Shown piece after piece: positions 24,568 through 32,132 of a stretch of DNA of 44,640 bases. Both the position numbers and the translations under genes were made by a program. The notes under the pieces were generated by a model. It saw only the letters and a list, made by a program, of their open reading frames with translations, ran no database searches and was not told the DNA's origin. Origin of the DNA: an uncultured Eubacteriales bacterium (GTDB lineage Bacteria > Bacillota > Clostridia > Christensenellales > Aristaeellaceae); NCBI GenBank assembly GCA_902760595.1, contig CACWHI010000040.1, positions 1 through 44,640 on the forward strand. The letters are read 5' to 3'. Position 1 is the first letter of the stretch. Every line of letters starts with the position of its first letter.

Positions 24568-25319
24568 ATCGCCAGCAGGGCCAGCTCCTGCAGGGCGCGC
24601 TCCGCCTCCGGCACATCCGTATGCTCGCTCAGGAAGCTGAAAAACACGGGGCGCTCCGCGAAGATGATGCCCACGTCATGGGTGATGCCGTCGTCCTCGC
24701 CGGTCTTGTGGGCGCAGTCGATGTCCAGGCTGTGCAGGTAAAAGGGCATTTTCCCGTTCAGGCGCTGATCCATCAGGAGCTGCAGCATCTCGCGCGAGGC
24801 GGCGGGGCTGATCAGCTCCTCCCGGTGTATCATCAGCAGCAGGCGTTCCGTGTCCGCGGCGCAGACGGTGTTCTGGATGCCCTGCCGCGCCAGCTCCGGC
24901 TGGAACAGCTTCCGGCGCAGGCGGGTCCCCACCATGCCCAGGCGGTCGATGGTCGCGTTGATGCTGTCCGCGCCCAGGCGGTCGATCAGCAGGTTGGTGG
25001 CCGTGTTGTCGCTGAGGATGATCATCAGCGTCACCAGGTCGCCCCAGGGCAGGGTCAGCGGCGAATGCAGATAGGTGAGCGCCCCGCAGGAGGGCAGATG
25101 GTCCTCCTCCCGCACGGTCACGGTCTCCGCGAAGTCGAATTCCCCCGCCTCGCGCTGGCGGAAGGCCTCCGCCATCACGAACAGCTTGATCACGGACGCG
25201 GCCTGCAGCGGCAGCTCCGGGTTGAGCGTCAGCCGATCCCCCGTCTGCGGATCGAAGGCGGAAAAGCCGATATCGCCCTTCAGCCCGCTCAGCAGCGCCC
25301 GCATCTTTTCCTTTTGCAT
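24543..25319 (-). CDS. Class A beta-lactamase-fold serine hydrolase without signal peptide
   Basis: A 258-residue protein of the beta-lactamase2 family. The motifs are SVIK (nucleophile, near residue 42), SDN (LSDNTATNLL) and HKTG (DCAHKTGEDDG). The omega-loop glutamate with the ExxxN pattern of true class A lactamases is not seen; the region reads FQPELARQGIQNTVCAADTE, as in non-lactamase relatives. No signal peptide is present, so it would be cytosolic. Its last eight residues (IIAPPTNS) come from an arm of the inverted-repeat element. It starts 12 bases after the dUTPase stop with AGGAGGT as ribosome site. Activity unknown, peptidase or esterase likely. Confidence 0.85.
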   Translation of the reverse strand: MQKEKMRALLSGLKGDIGFSAFDPQTGDRLTLNPELPLQAASVIKLFVMAEAFRQREAGEFDFAETVTVREEDHLPSCGALTYLHSPLTLPWGDLVTLMIILSDNTATNLLIDRLGADSINATIDRLGMVGTRLRRKLFQPELARQGIQNTVCAADTERLLLMIHREELISPAASREMLQLLMDQRLNGKMPFYLHSLDIDCAHKTGEDDGITHDVGIIFAERPVFFSFLSEHTDVPEAERALQELALLAIIAPPTNS

Positions 25320-25331
25320 GAAAACCTCCTG

Positions 25332-25856
25332 TCAGACGCCGGTGGAGCCGAAGCCGCCGGTGCGCTTATCGATGGCGTCGTCGTCCACCGTGATGCCGAA
25401 GGGCACGAACACGCCCTGGCAAATGGCGGTGCCGGCCTCAAAAGCGCGCGGCGCGCCGTCGCCGGTCAGCTCCAGGCGCAGCTTGACCATGATATGGCCC
25501 TCGTTGTCCGCGCCGTAATAATCGCTGTCAATATTGCCCACGGTATTGGCCAGCCGCGTATACAGCCGGAAGCCCAGCCCGCTGCGGGGCATCAGCATCA
25601 GCCACCACCCCGGCGCGATCCACGCCCGGAGCCCCGTGGGGATCACGATGTCCTCCCCCGGCCGCAGCGTGAACGCGAACGGCGTCCGGATATCGTACCC
25701 GCTGGACCCCGCCGTGGCCCGGCGCGGCAGCGCGATCCCCTCATAGGCAGCCGTCACGGCCGCTTCATCCCGATCCGGCAGCGCCTTGCCCGCCGCCTCC
25801 CGGAACTGCGCCAAAGAAACCCTCTCAAACCGCGCGACGCGCGGGATTTCGCTCAT
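25332..25856 (-). CDS. dut: dUTP diphosphatase
   Basis: A 174-residue trimeric-type dUTPase that cleaves dUTP to dUMP and pyrophosphate, keeping uracil out of DNA. Conserved motifs are AGSSGYDIRTP (1), MPRSGLGF (2), NTVGNIDSDYYG (3) and the C-terminal RTGGFGSTG (5). The N-terminal 45 residues are an extra segment compared with the minimal enzyme. The start MSEIPRVARF at 25856 has GGGAGGT eight bases upstream. It leads a two-gene unit with the serine hydrolase. Confidence 0.93.
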   Translation of the reverse strand: MSEIPRVARFERVSLAQFREAAGKALPDRDEAAVTAAYEGIALPRRATAGSSGYDIRTPFAFTLRPGEDIVIPTGLRAWIAPGWWLMLMPRSGLGFRLYTRLANTVGNIDSDYYGADNEGHIMVKLRLELTGDGAPRAFEAGTAICQGVFVPFGITVDDDAIDKRTGGFGSTGV

Positions 25857-25905
25857 CAATGCCGACCTCCCTGACAGTGCAAACGCTTTCCCCTGCGGGG
25901 ATACC

Positions 25906-25934
25906 ATCATAGCAAATCCCGCGGGAAAAAACAA
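25906..25934 (-). promoter_or_regulatory. Promoter of the dut operon
   Basis: Minus strand TTGTTT (25929-25934), 17-base spacer, TATGAT (25906-25911), 50 bases before the dut ATG. Confidence 0.55.
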
Positions 25935-26082
25935 TAAGAAAAACAGGCTTCCCCGCGCATGGCAGGAAAGCCCGTTGCATACTTTGTTGAATCATGAACA
26001 GCAGAATAGCTTCCAAATACCCCGTTACATATAACTGCTTATTCCCCGGCCCTTTCAATGATCACCTGGCCGCACCCGGCGA

Positions 26083-26472
26083 ATGCGTTCTGTTCACCCG
26101 GGATGGTTCCAGGGTGAAAACCTCCAATACGACGGCGAGCCGTATCTGAGGCTGACCACACCGCTCACCGTCGTGACCATCAGCCAGCCTATTATGCAAT
26201 GGAAGTTTTCCCTGATCATCGAGGAATTGACCGGCCGGCCCTTCAAGCTGGAGCGGGTCGATGATTACATATTTGAGACCGATGTCGGCTACAGCCATTA
26301 CTGGGTCAACGCCGACGCCCTGTGGGCCGCCGAAAGCGGCAACGCCTGGCGGTTGGACGGTCAGCGGCGCGTATCCGACACGCGGGGCATCGGCTACATC
26401 GTGACCGGCCGCGACCAGTGGGGCCGGAAAATGTCGTTCAGGGCCTATCTGGACTTTACTGAAGCGAAATAA
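26083..26472 (+). CDS. Hypothetical protein, possibly an N-terminally truncated remnant
   Basis: An open frame of 129 residues ending PFKLERV...FRAYLDFTEAK. From residue 8 on (WFQGENLQYDGEPYLRLTTP) the composition looks like a real, folded and perhaps beta-rich protein. It has no ribosome site before the ATG, no signal peptide and no identifiable family. The frame is closed by a stop at 26059, so a longer original cannot be read. It ends seven bases before the convergent ktrA stop. It could be the surviving end of a larger gene. Confidence 0.4.
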   Translation: MRSVHPGWFQGENLQYDGEPYLRLTTPLTVVTISQPIMQWKFSLIIEELTGRPFKLERVDDYIFETDVGYSHYWVNADALWAAESGNAWRLDGQRRVSDTRGIGYIVTGRDQWGRKMSFRAYLDFTEAK

Positions 26473-26479
26473 GGCTGCT

Positions 26480-27127
26480 TTACAGCCTGAAGCACTTTTC
26501 AATATCCTCCCACCGGCCAAGGGCCAGGATGGTCTGTCCCTGCTGCAGGCAGGTGTCGCCGTTGACGGCGGTGCTGGGCTTGCCCGCCTCCCGGAGCGCC
26601 AGCAGGTTCACATCATACTTGCGGCGGATGTCCAGGTCGCGCACGGTCATCCCGTCCCACTCGGCGGGCACGGACATGTCGTAGATGCCGTACTCGCTGT
26701 CCAGGGCGATATAGTCCAGCACGTGGTCGGTGGTGTGCCTGAGGGCGGTCAGCTCGGCCAGCTGCTTTTCGGGATAGACCACCTCGTCCGCGCCGTTGCG
26801 CAGCAGGAACTGGCGCTGCACCTCCATGGACGCGCGGGACACGACCTTTTTCGCGCCGAGCTCCTTCAGGTAAGCCGTGACCACCAGCGAGCTCTGGAAG
26901 TCGTCCCCGATGGCGACGAAGCACACGTCAAAAGCAGGCACACCCAGCGTTTCCAGAAAGGTCTTGCTGGCGGCGTCGCCGATCTGCGCGTCCGTGACCA
27001 TGGGCAGCACCTTGTTGACGCGCTCCTCGTCCTTATCGACAGCCATCACCTCGTGCCCCATCTCATTGAGCTTTTCGGCAATGTGCCGGCCGAAGCGGCC
27101 CAGGCCGATCAAAAGAACCGATTTCAT
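26480..27127 (-). CDS. ktrA: KtrA-type potassium channel regulatory subunit
   Basis: A 215-residue cytosolic RCK/TrkA protein that gates K+ uptake. Residues 1-125 are the nucleotide-binding Rossmann domain with GLGRFGRHIAEKL and the acidic residue in AVDKDEER; the TrkA-C domain follows (about 135-215). The single N plus C arrangement is KtrA/KtrC-like, not the doubled TrkA of enterics. It is 15 bases after the KtrB gene and surely its partner. Confidence 0.92.
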   Translation of the reverse strand: MKSVLLIGLGRFGRHIAEKLNEMGHEVMAVDKDEERVNKVLPMVTDAQIGDAASKTFLETLGVPAFDVCFVAIGDDFQSSLVVTAYLKELGAKKVVSRASMEVQRQFLLRNGADEVVYPEKQLAELTALRHTTDHVLDYIALDSEYGIYDMSVPAEWDGMTVRDLDIRRKYDVNLLALREAGKPSTAVNGDTCLQQGQTILALGRWEDIEKCFRL

Positions 27128-27142
27128 AGTTGCTTCTCCTTT

Positions 27143-28474
27143 TTATCCTACAGTGAGTTTTTCCAGCGGGAAGGCGCCGTGCGGAGTCGGACGGACGTTC
27201 TGCGCCGCGTAGATCAGGGTCAGGCCGCCCACGCGGCCCAGGAACATCAGCAGCATCAGAATGATGTGGGAGGCCAGGCTCAGCTGCGGCGTGATTCCGA
27301 GGGTCAGGCCCACGGTGCCGATGGCGGAGGCGGTCTCGAACAGGCAGGTCAGCAGGGGCTGGTGATCGATACGGCTGATGGCCAGGGCGCTTATCAGGAA
27401 CAGGGTCAGGTACATCACCAGGATGGCCACCGCGCTGCGCACCGTATCGTCGCTGACGCGCCGGCCCAGCACGGCGCTGCTTTCCCTGCGCCGGTAGACC
27501 GCCCAGGCGCTGATCAGCAGCACGGCCAGGGTGGTCGTTTTCATGCCGCCCGCCGTAGAGCCGGGCGAGCCGCCTGTCAGCATGCACAGGATCATGATCA
27601 CCTTGCCGCCGTCGCTCATGGCGTCCAGGTCTACCGTGTTGAAGCCGGCGGTGCGCAGCGTGACGGACTGGAACAGAGCCGGCAGCGCGCGCCGGCCTGG
27701 CGTGAGCTCCCCCATTTCAAAGAAGAAAAACCAGAGCGCGGGCAGCACGATCAGCAGGGCGGACGTCAGCAGCACCAGCCTGCTCTGCAGGCGGTACTGC
27801 CGGATCCGGAGGCCGTGCTCCCTGATATCGTTCCAGACCAGGAACCCGATACCGCCCACCGTGATGAGCAGCATCGGCACCAGGTTCAGCAGGATGTTCT
27901 GAGAATAATGGGTCAGCGAGGAAAAGGGCTGCCGGACGCCCATCAGGTCAAAGCCGGCGTTGCAGAAGGCGGAGATGGAGTGGAACACCGCGTACCACAG
28001 GCCCTTTCCCCAGCCGAAATCCGGCACCAGGGCGGGCAGCATCAGCAGCACGCCGATGCCCTCGATGGCGAAGGAGGTGCCGACGATAAAGCGCGTGAGG
28101 CGGACGATGCCGCCGACCTGCGGCGCGGAGATCGCCTCCTGCATGACGCTGCGCTCCATCAGACCGATCCTCTTGCCGGAGATGAACGAGAGGGACAGCG
28201 CCGCCGTGACCACGCCGAGGCCGCCGATCTGGATCAGCAGCAGGATGACTGCCTGGCCGAAGGGCGTCCAGCAAGTGGCGGTATCGCGAACGATCAGGCC
28301 GGTCACGCACACGGCGGACGTGGCGGTGAACAGGCAGTCGCGGAAGCTGACGCTGCCCTCCGCCCGGCTGGAGAACGGCAGCATCAGGAGCAGCGCGCCC
28401 GCCAGGATCAAAAAGAGGAAGCCGGAGGCGATCACCTGAAAGGTGGTCAGCCGGAATCGTTTGGTCATACTCAC
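27143..28474 (-). CDS. ktrB: KtrB/TrkH-type potassium uptake membrane subunit
   Basis: A 443-residue polytopic membrane protein of the TrkH/KtrB superfamily. Four selectivity-loop repeats are visible: SAVCVTGLI, SAFCNAGFD, TLRTAGFNTVD and SAIGTVGLT. The gating-loop-like GGSPGSTAGGMKTTT is in place. It moves K+ coupled to the membrane potential or Na+. The GTG at 28474 fits GGAGG six bases upstream better than ATG at 28468. It leads the ktrB-ktrA operon. I see no regulatory RNA in the 293-bp gap before the divergent hpf gene. Confidence 0.92.
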   Translation of the reverse strand: MSMTKRFRLTTFQVIASGFLFLILAGALLLMLPFSSRAEGSVSFRDCLFTATSAVCVTGLIVRDTATCWTPFGQAVILLLIQIGGLGVVTAALSLSFISGKRIGLMERSVMQEAISAPQVGGIVRLTRFIVGTSFAIEGIGVLLMLPALVPDFGWGKGLWYAVFHSISAFCNAGFDLMGVRQPFSSLTHYSQNILLNLVPMLLITVGGIGFLVWNDIREHGLRIRQYRLQSRLVLLTSALLIVLPALWFFFFEMGELTPGRRALPALFQSVTLRTAGFNTVDLDAMSDGGKVIMILCMLTGGSPGSTAGGMKTTTLAVLLISAWAVYRRRESSAVLGRRVSDDTVRSAVAILVMYLTLFLISALAISRIDHQPLLTCLFETASAIGTVGLTLGITPQLSLASHIILMLLMFLGRVGGLTLIYAAQNVRPTPHGAFPLEKLTVG

Positions 28475-28685
28475 AGTCTGCCTCCTGTGTAACGAGGGTA
28501 AATCACGGCCGGCGCGGCCCGGGCGTCAGCCTTCCCGCCGCGCCGACGGCCCTAATCATATCAAAACACAGGGAAAAACACAATGGCAAATCCTGCCCCT
28601 CAGTGTCCACCGTATGAGCGGCCCGATCATTCATTTGCATAAAATCCGTTTTTTTGCCAAAATGGACATGAAATTGGATCAGGCG

Positions 28686-28714
28686 GCAGGAAAAACAGTA
28701 ACGGCGTAGAATAG
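28686..28714 (+). promoter_or_regulatory. Sigma-H-type promoter of hpf
   Basis: GCAGGAAAA (28686-28694), 11-base spacer, GTAGAATAG (28706-28714). This fits the Bacillus sigma-H consensus RnAGGAwww-N11-12-RnnGAATww nearly completely, and no good sigma-A promoter is visible at this place. Transcription would begin about 48 bases before the ATG. Confidence 0.6.
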
Positions 28715-28767
28715 TACAAATAGAGGCGGCAGTATACACGTTCCGCCGCCGGAGAGGAGTTAGCGAT

Positions 28768-29307
28768 ATGAAAACCAACATCACTGCCAAGAACATGGTC
28801 GTGACCCCCGGCATCACCAACCGCATCACCAAAAAAACCGCGACGATGGAAAAGTACCTGAAGCCGGATACCGAAATGAACGTCCGGCTGCGCCGGGAGG
28901 CGGATCGCAGGATCTGTGAAATAACCGTACCACTGGAAGGCGGCGTGACGCTGCGCGCGGAGTCCGCCAACCAGGATAACCTGTTCATGAGCATCGACAG
29001 CGCCCTGGCCAAGATCGAGCGCCAGATCCGCCGTCACCGCACCAAGCTGGAAAAGAAAATGCGCGAAGGCGCTTACGTGGCAGAGCCGGAATTCATCGAG
29101 GAGCCGCAGGTATACGGCGAGGGCGAGCGCCAGGTGGTCCGCCACAAGACCTTCCCCGTCCGCCCCATGTCCGTGGAGGACGCGGCGCTGCAGATGGAGC
29201 TCCTGGGCCACAGCTTCTTCGTGTTCGTCAATATCGAGACCGACCGCACCAACGTGCTGTATCTGCGTAAAGACGGCAACCTCGGCCTGTTGGAGCCGGA
29301 AGCGTAA
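28768..29307 (+). CDS. hpf: Ribosome hibernation-promoting factor, long form
   Basis: Long HPF (179 residues) joins ribosomes into inactive 100S dimers when growth slows. Residues 1 to about 100 are the RaiA/YfiA-type ribosome-binding domain (basic stretch RQIRRHRTKLEKK near its end). After a linker, residues about 122-179 (VRHKTFPVRPMSVEDAALQM onward) are the dimerisation domain. GAGGAG eight bases upstream supports the ATG. It is monocistronic, with a sigma-H-like promoter and a terminator at 29349. Confidence 0.93.
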   Translation: MKTNITAKNMVVTPGITNRITKKTATMEKYLKPDTEMNVRLRREADRRICEITVPLEGGVTLRAESANQDNLFMSIDSALAKIERQIRRHRTKLEKKMREGAYVAEPEFIEEPQVYGEGERQVVRHKTFPVRPMSVEDAALQMELLGHSFFVFVNIETDRTNVLYLRKDGNLGLLEPEA

Positions 29308-29348
29308 GCTGCCGGCGCGCAATGCAGGAATGCTCTCATTCCCAGCAC

Positions 29349-29377
29349 CTTCCCCCGGGACCGGGGGAAGCTTTTTT
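29349..29377 (+). terminator. Rho-independent terminator after hpf
   Basis: CTTCCCCCGG / CCGGGGGAAG (29349-29358 with 29361-29370), two-base loop, then CTTTTTTATT. It overlaps by a base or two the stop codon of the convergent serine hydrolase gene. Confidence 0.85.
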
Positions 29378-30635
29378 ATTCGATCCAATTCTCAACCAGG
29401 GTCATCATCCGCCGGGCGATGGGGGCCAGGCCGTCGGTGCTCAGGGCGCCGTCGTAGCCGTTGACGATCATTACGAAGGTCATGCCGGTCTGGGGCTGCC
29501 AGAAGATATCGGCGGTGATGCCGTTGAAGCGGCCCTGGTGGCCGTACCAGGTATATTTGCCCGTGGGAGAGACGTGGGCTACGAAGAGGCCGTAATCCCC
29601 CGGGACGCGCACGGAGGAGCCCTCTATCTTTGACTGGTCCGCCCGCATCAGGCGCTCCGTATCCTCGTACAGCAGTCGGCGCTCGCCGATGATGCCGCCG
29701 TTGACCATCAGGCTGGCCAGGCGGTGCAGGCCGTCAGCGTTGATGTACAGCTTGCCGATGGTCCGGTCGGTATGCTCCCGCGGGTCACAGGTGTCATCGT
29801 AGTCCTTCAGGGTCTCCAGTTCGCGCTTCGCGGTGGAGAGGATGCCGCCGTCCTCGTACATGATGTCCGCCATGTCCGAGGTATCGCCGAGCAGGCCGGG
29901 GTTATAGGCCGCGTCGATGCCCAGCGGATCGAACAGGATGGCCTTCATGCAGCTGTTGACGCTGAGCCCGCTCAGTGCCTCGATCATGGCCCCGGCCAGA
30001 CCGCCGTTGAGGTTGGCATACTGGTATCTGCCGCCGGGCTCCACGGACTTATCGAAATAATTGTTGTTCAACTGCAGGTTTTCCCAGTCCGGATGGTAGC
30101 GCATGCCCTGCTTGATGGAGGAGGTGTGGGAGAGCAGCTGCCGCGCGGTGACCGGCGAATCCGGAAAGGCGGGATTGACGACCTTCATCGGCAGGTAATC
30201 CGACAGCGGCGCGTCCAGGTCGAACAGCCCGACCTCCCACAGGCGCATGAGCCCGATAGCGGTCACCAGCTTGGTGACGGACGCCACCCGGAACTGCGTT
30301 TTCAGCGTGACCGGCTCCTTCGAGCGGCCGCGCACACCGTAGCAGGCCCGCACCAGCGGCGCGCCGTTTTTGCCCACGATCAGCACGCCCGTTTTGACCT
30401 TGGCCACCTTGAAGACTTGGACCGCCTCCTCCTCGCGCTCCGGATCCTCCGTGTACTCGGACAGATACCCGTCCTCCAGCGGAAATTCAAAGTCGGATAG
30501 ATCCGCGATCAGCCGCTCCCGCAGCGCCGCCCGCTCGTCCCCCGCACTTTCCGCGCGGCAGATCGGCTGGGCGAGCAGGACGAGGAGCAAGGTTCCCGCC
30601 AGCAGGGCCTTCCAGGGATCGAATAACGTTCTCAC
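29376..30635 (-). CDS. Secreted serine hydrolase, paralogue of the his-operon one
   Basis: A 419-residue exported beta-lactamase-fold protein. I start it at GTG 30635, because GGAGG lies seven bases upstream and the product then begins with the signal peptide (RTLFDPWKALLAGTLLLVLLAQPICRA); the longer ATG reading puts a charged 26-residue stretch first. Motifs are SVTK ([12 protein letters not shown]), YAN (YQYANLNGG) and HQG (WYGHQGRFNG). Stretches such as VVNPAFPDSPVTARQLLSHT parallel [20 protein letters not shown] of the protein at 9071-10246. An extra acidic insert (about residues 45-80) follows the signal. Substrate unknown; probably cell-wall or peptide-ester related. Confidence 0.87.
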   Translation of the reverse strand: MRTLFDPWKALLAGTLLLVLLAQPICRAESAGDERAALRERLIADLSDFEFPLEDGYLSEYTEDPEREEEAVQVFKVAKVKTGVLIVGKNGAPLVRACYGVRGRSKEPVTLKTQFRVASVTKLVTAIGLMRLWEVGLFDLDAPLSDYLPMKVVNPAFPDSPVTARQLLSHTSSIKQGMRYHPDWENLQLNNNYFDKSVEPGGRYQYANLNGGLAGAMIEALSGLSVNSCMKAILFDPLGIDAAYNPGLLGDTSDMADIMYEDGGILSTAKRELETLKDYDDTCDPREHTDRTIGKLYINADGLHRLASLMVNGGIIGERRLLYEDTERLMRADQSKIEGSSVRVPGDYGLFVAHVSPTGKYTWYGHQGRFNGITADIFWQPQTGMTFVMIVNGYDGALSTDGLAPIARRMMTLVENWIE

Positions 30636-30690
30636 AGCGCTTCCTCCATCGTATATCAGCCGATGTCCTTCCGTCCGCCGGTCCCGGCAT

Positions 30691-31941
30691 TCATCGGCCA
30701 TATTTTGTTCCACGTCCAGTCCCGAAACGCTGGATCATACCTTCTGCCAGCAGCGCGTTCAGCAGTCGCAGCGTTCTGTCTTTGCTCCACCCGAGTGTCT
30801 TCGCCAATTCACTGCTGGGCAGTCTGACACCCCTGCGGAGGATTTCCAGAACACTTTGAGCGTCGGAGGATAGCTCCATCGCCCGGTCTGTACGGGGCAG
30901 CACCACGCGGATCGCGTTATCCGTGATGTCAAATGACGGCTTGGTTCCCTGATCTTCATAGGCATCCTGTATCCTTCTGATCCCGGTGCCGAACATTTCA
31001 ATATAATGCAGCCGGAAGAAAATACCGGCGATAGTCGGGTTGCGCAAGCTGGAGATATAGCCGTTCAGATACTCCTCCCGGGTTATTCCCCTGGGCAGGC
31101 CGCCTGGGGACATGATTTCCACCCGGTCTTCAAACATCAGGATCCGGATGTGGGAGCTGACGTCCCAGGTCCTGTGCACTAACGCGTTGGCCAAAGCCTC
31201 CCGGAAAGCAGTCTCCGGGATGGTTTCAACATTCACGCGCTGGATCCCGATGATCTTCTCATACTGGTAATATCGACGGAACATCGCGACCGCGCTGTCG
31301 TACTGTTTCAGTATGGAGACCCCGGCAGATGTCTCCCGGTCCAGCATTTCGCTGATCGAATCACCGAAACGCACCATATCGATTCCACAGAATGAATTGC
31401 GATCTGAAAACAGCGCCGCGGCGATCGTGTACTGGTTATGATGGTCGATCAGTCCAAAGGTCCTCAGGACATCCCGGGTAACCTCCTCGATTCCCAGTAC
31501 CTGTTTCAGCGTCATGCCCAGATACTCAAACTGGAGATTGGTTTCCCGGCACGGAAGACTCTCATAGTATAGGTTTTCTCCCTCCAGCGTCAGCCGTTTC
31601 AGTTCGATCTGGTCCGTTTCCACCGTGGCTGTGTCGCTTCTGCGGTAAGCCTTCCCCTTGTAAAGATACGGTTTATATCTGCCTTCGAAAACGGTCAAAG
31701 CGATGACACCGGTGCGTCTGTTGATGTCGATCGAGTAGTCAGGCTTGGGATGTATGCTGTCATTGATCCGGTTTTCAAGGTCTAAACCGGCCCTGTCCGG
31801 GTTAGCCATTCCTACTGTTTTTCCCTCATCATTCACTCCAAAAAGAATCGTTCCCCTGCCGAAATTCGCAAAAGCGCTGACCGTCTTCAGGAAGCTGGCT
31901 GAGATGTCTTCTTTGAACTCGAGCGAACGCGTCTCCTTCAT
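30691..31941 (-). CDS. AlbA/Schlafen-type ATP-binding domain transcriptional regulator
   Basis: A 416-residue cytosolic protein. Residues about 5-115 form the AlbA_2 (AAA_4) domain (ETRSLEFKEDIS, SAFANFGRGTILFGVNDEG). The middle has the conserved helicase-regulator-like block PETAFREALANALVHRTWDV, then SPGGLPRGIT and FGTGIRRI. The C-terminal about 60 residues form a winged helix (LPSSELAKTLGWSKDRTLRLL). Such proteins are common, poorly understood regulators. The start MKETRSLEF at 31941 has GGGAGG upstream. A palindrome overlapping its promoter suggests autoregulation. Confidence 0.88.
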   Translation of the reverse strand: MKETRSLEFKEDISASFLKTVSAFANFGRGTILFGVNDEGKTVGMANPDRAGLDLENRINDSIHPKPDYSIDINRRTGVIALTVFEGRYKPYLYKGKAYRRSDTATVETDQIELKRLTLEGENLYYESLPCRETNLQFEYLGMTLKQVLGIEEVTRDVLRTFGLIDHHNQYTIAAALFSDRNSFCGIDMVRFGDSISEMLDRETSAGVSILKQYDSAVAMFRRYYQYEKIIGIQRVNVETIPETAFREALANALVHRTWDVSSHIRILMFEDRVEIMSPGGLPRGITREEYLNGYISSLRNPTIAGIFFRLHYIEMFGTGIRRIQDAYEDQGTKPSFDITDNAIRVVLPRTDRAMELSSDAQSVLEILRRGVRLPSSELAKTLGWSKDRTLRLLNALLAEGMIQRFGTGRGTKYGR

Positions 31942-31966
31942 GGCAGATCCTCCCTTTCCTGGGAGA

Positions 31967-31995
31967 ATCATAGCATAACTGCAACACAAATGCAA
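31967..31995 (-). promoter_or_regulatory. Sigma-A promoter of the AlbA-domain gene
   Basis: Minus strand TTGCAT (31990-31995), 17-base spacer, TATGAT (31967-31972). The start of transcription would be about 20 bases before the ATG. Confidence 0.65.
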
Positions 31996-32017
31996 CGCAA
32001 ATTTTTGCGTTGCATTT
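31988..32017. promoter_or_regulatory. Perfect 14-bp inverted repeat over the -35 box
   Basis: AAATGCAACGCAAA (31988-32001) and its exact inverse (32004-32017) are separated by two bases. The left half covers the -35 box. A related direct copy, TGCAACAC, lies beside it at 31980-31987. It is a strong operator candidate for the adjacent winged-helix protein. Confidence 0.6.
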
Positions 32018-32132
32018 TTCGTCGGGTTTTCAGACGTGAATTCCCGATTCCGTTGCGGTGGTTATGCGAATCATTCCGGCATCGCCATTTTCCGGCAAGC
32101 AAAAAAGGGGCTTGCAAGAGAGACTGCCCCAA

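Noticed and set aside
26470..26490. AGGCTG/CAGCCT hairpin between the hypothetical gene and ktrA as a terminator
   Set aside because: The stem is only six pairs and no T-run follows on either strand.
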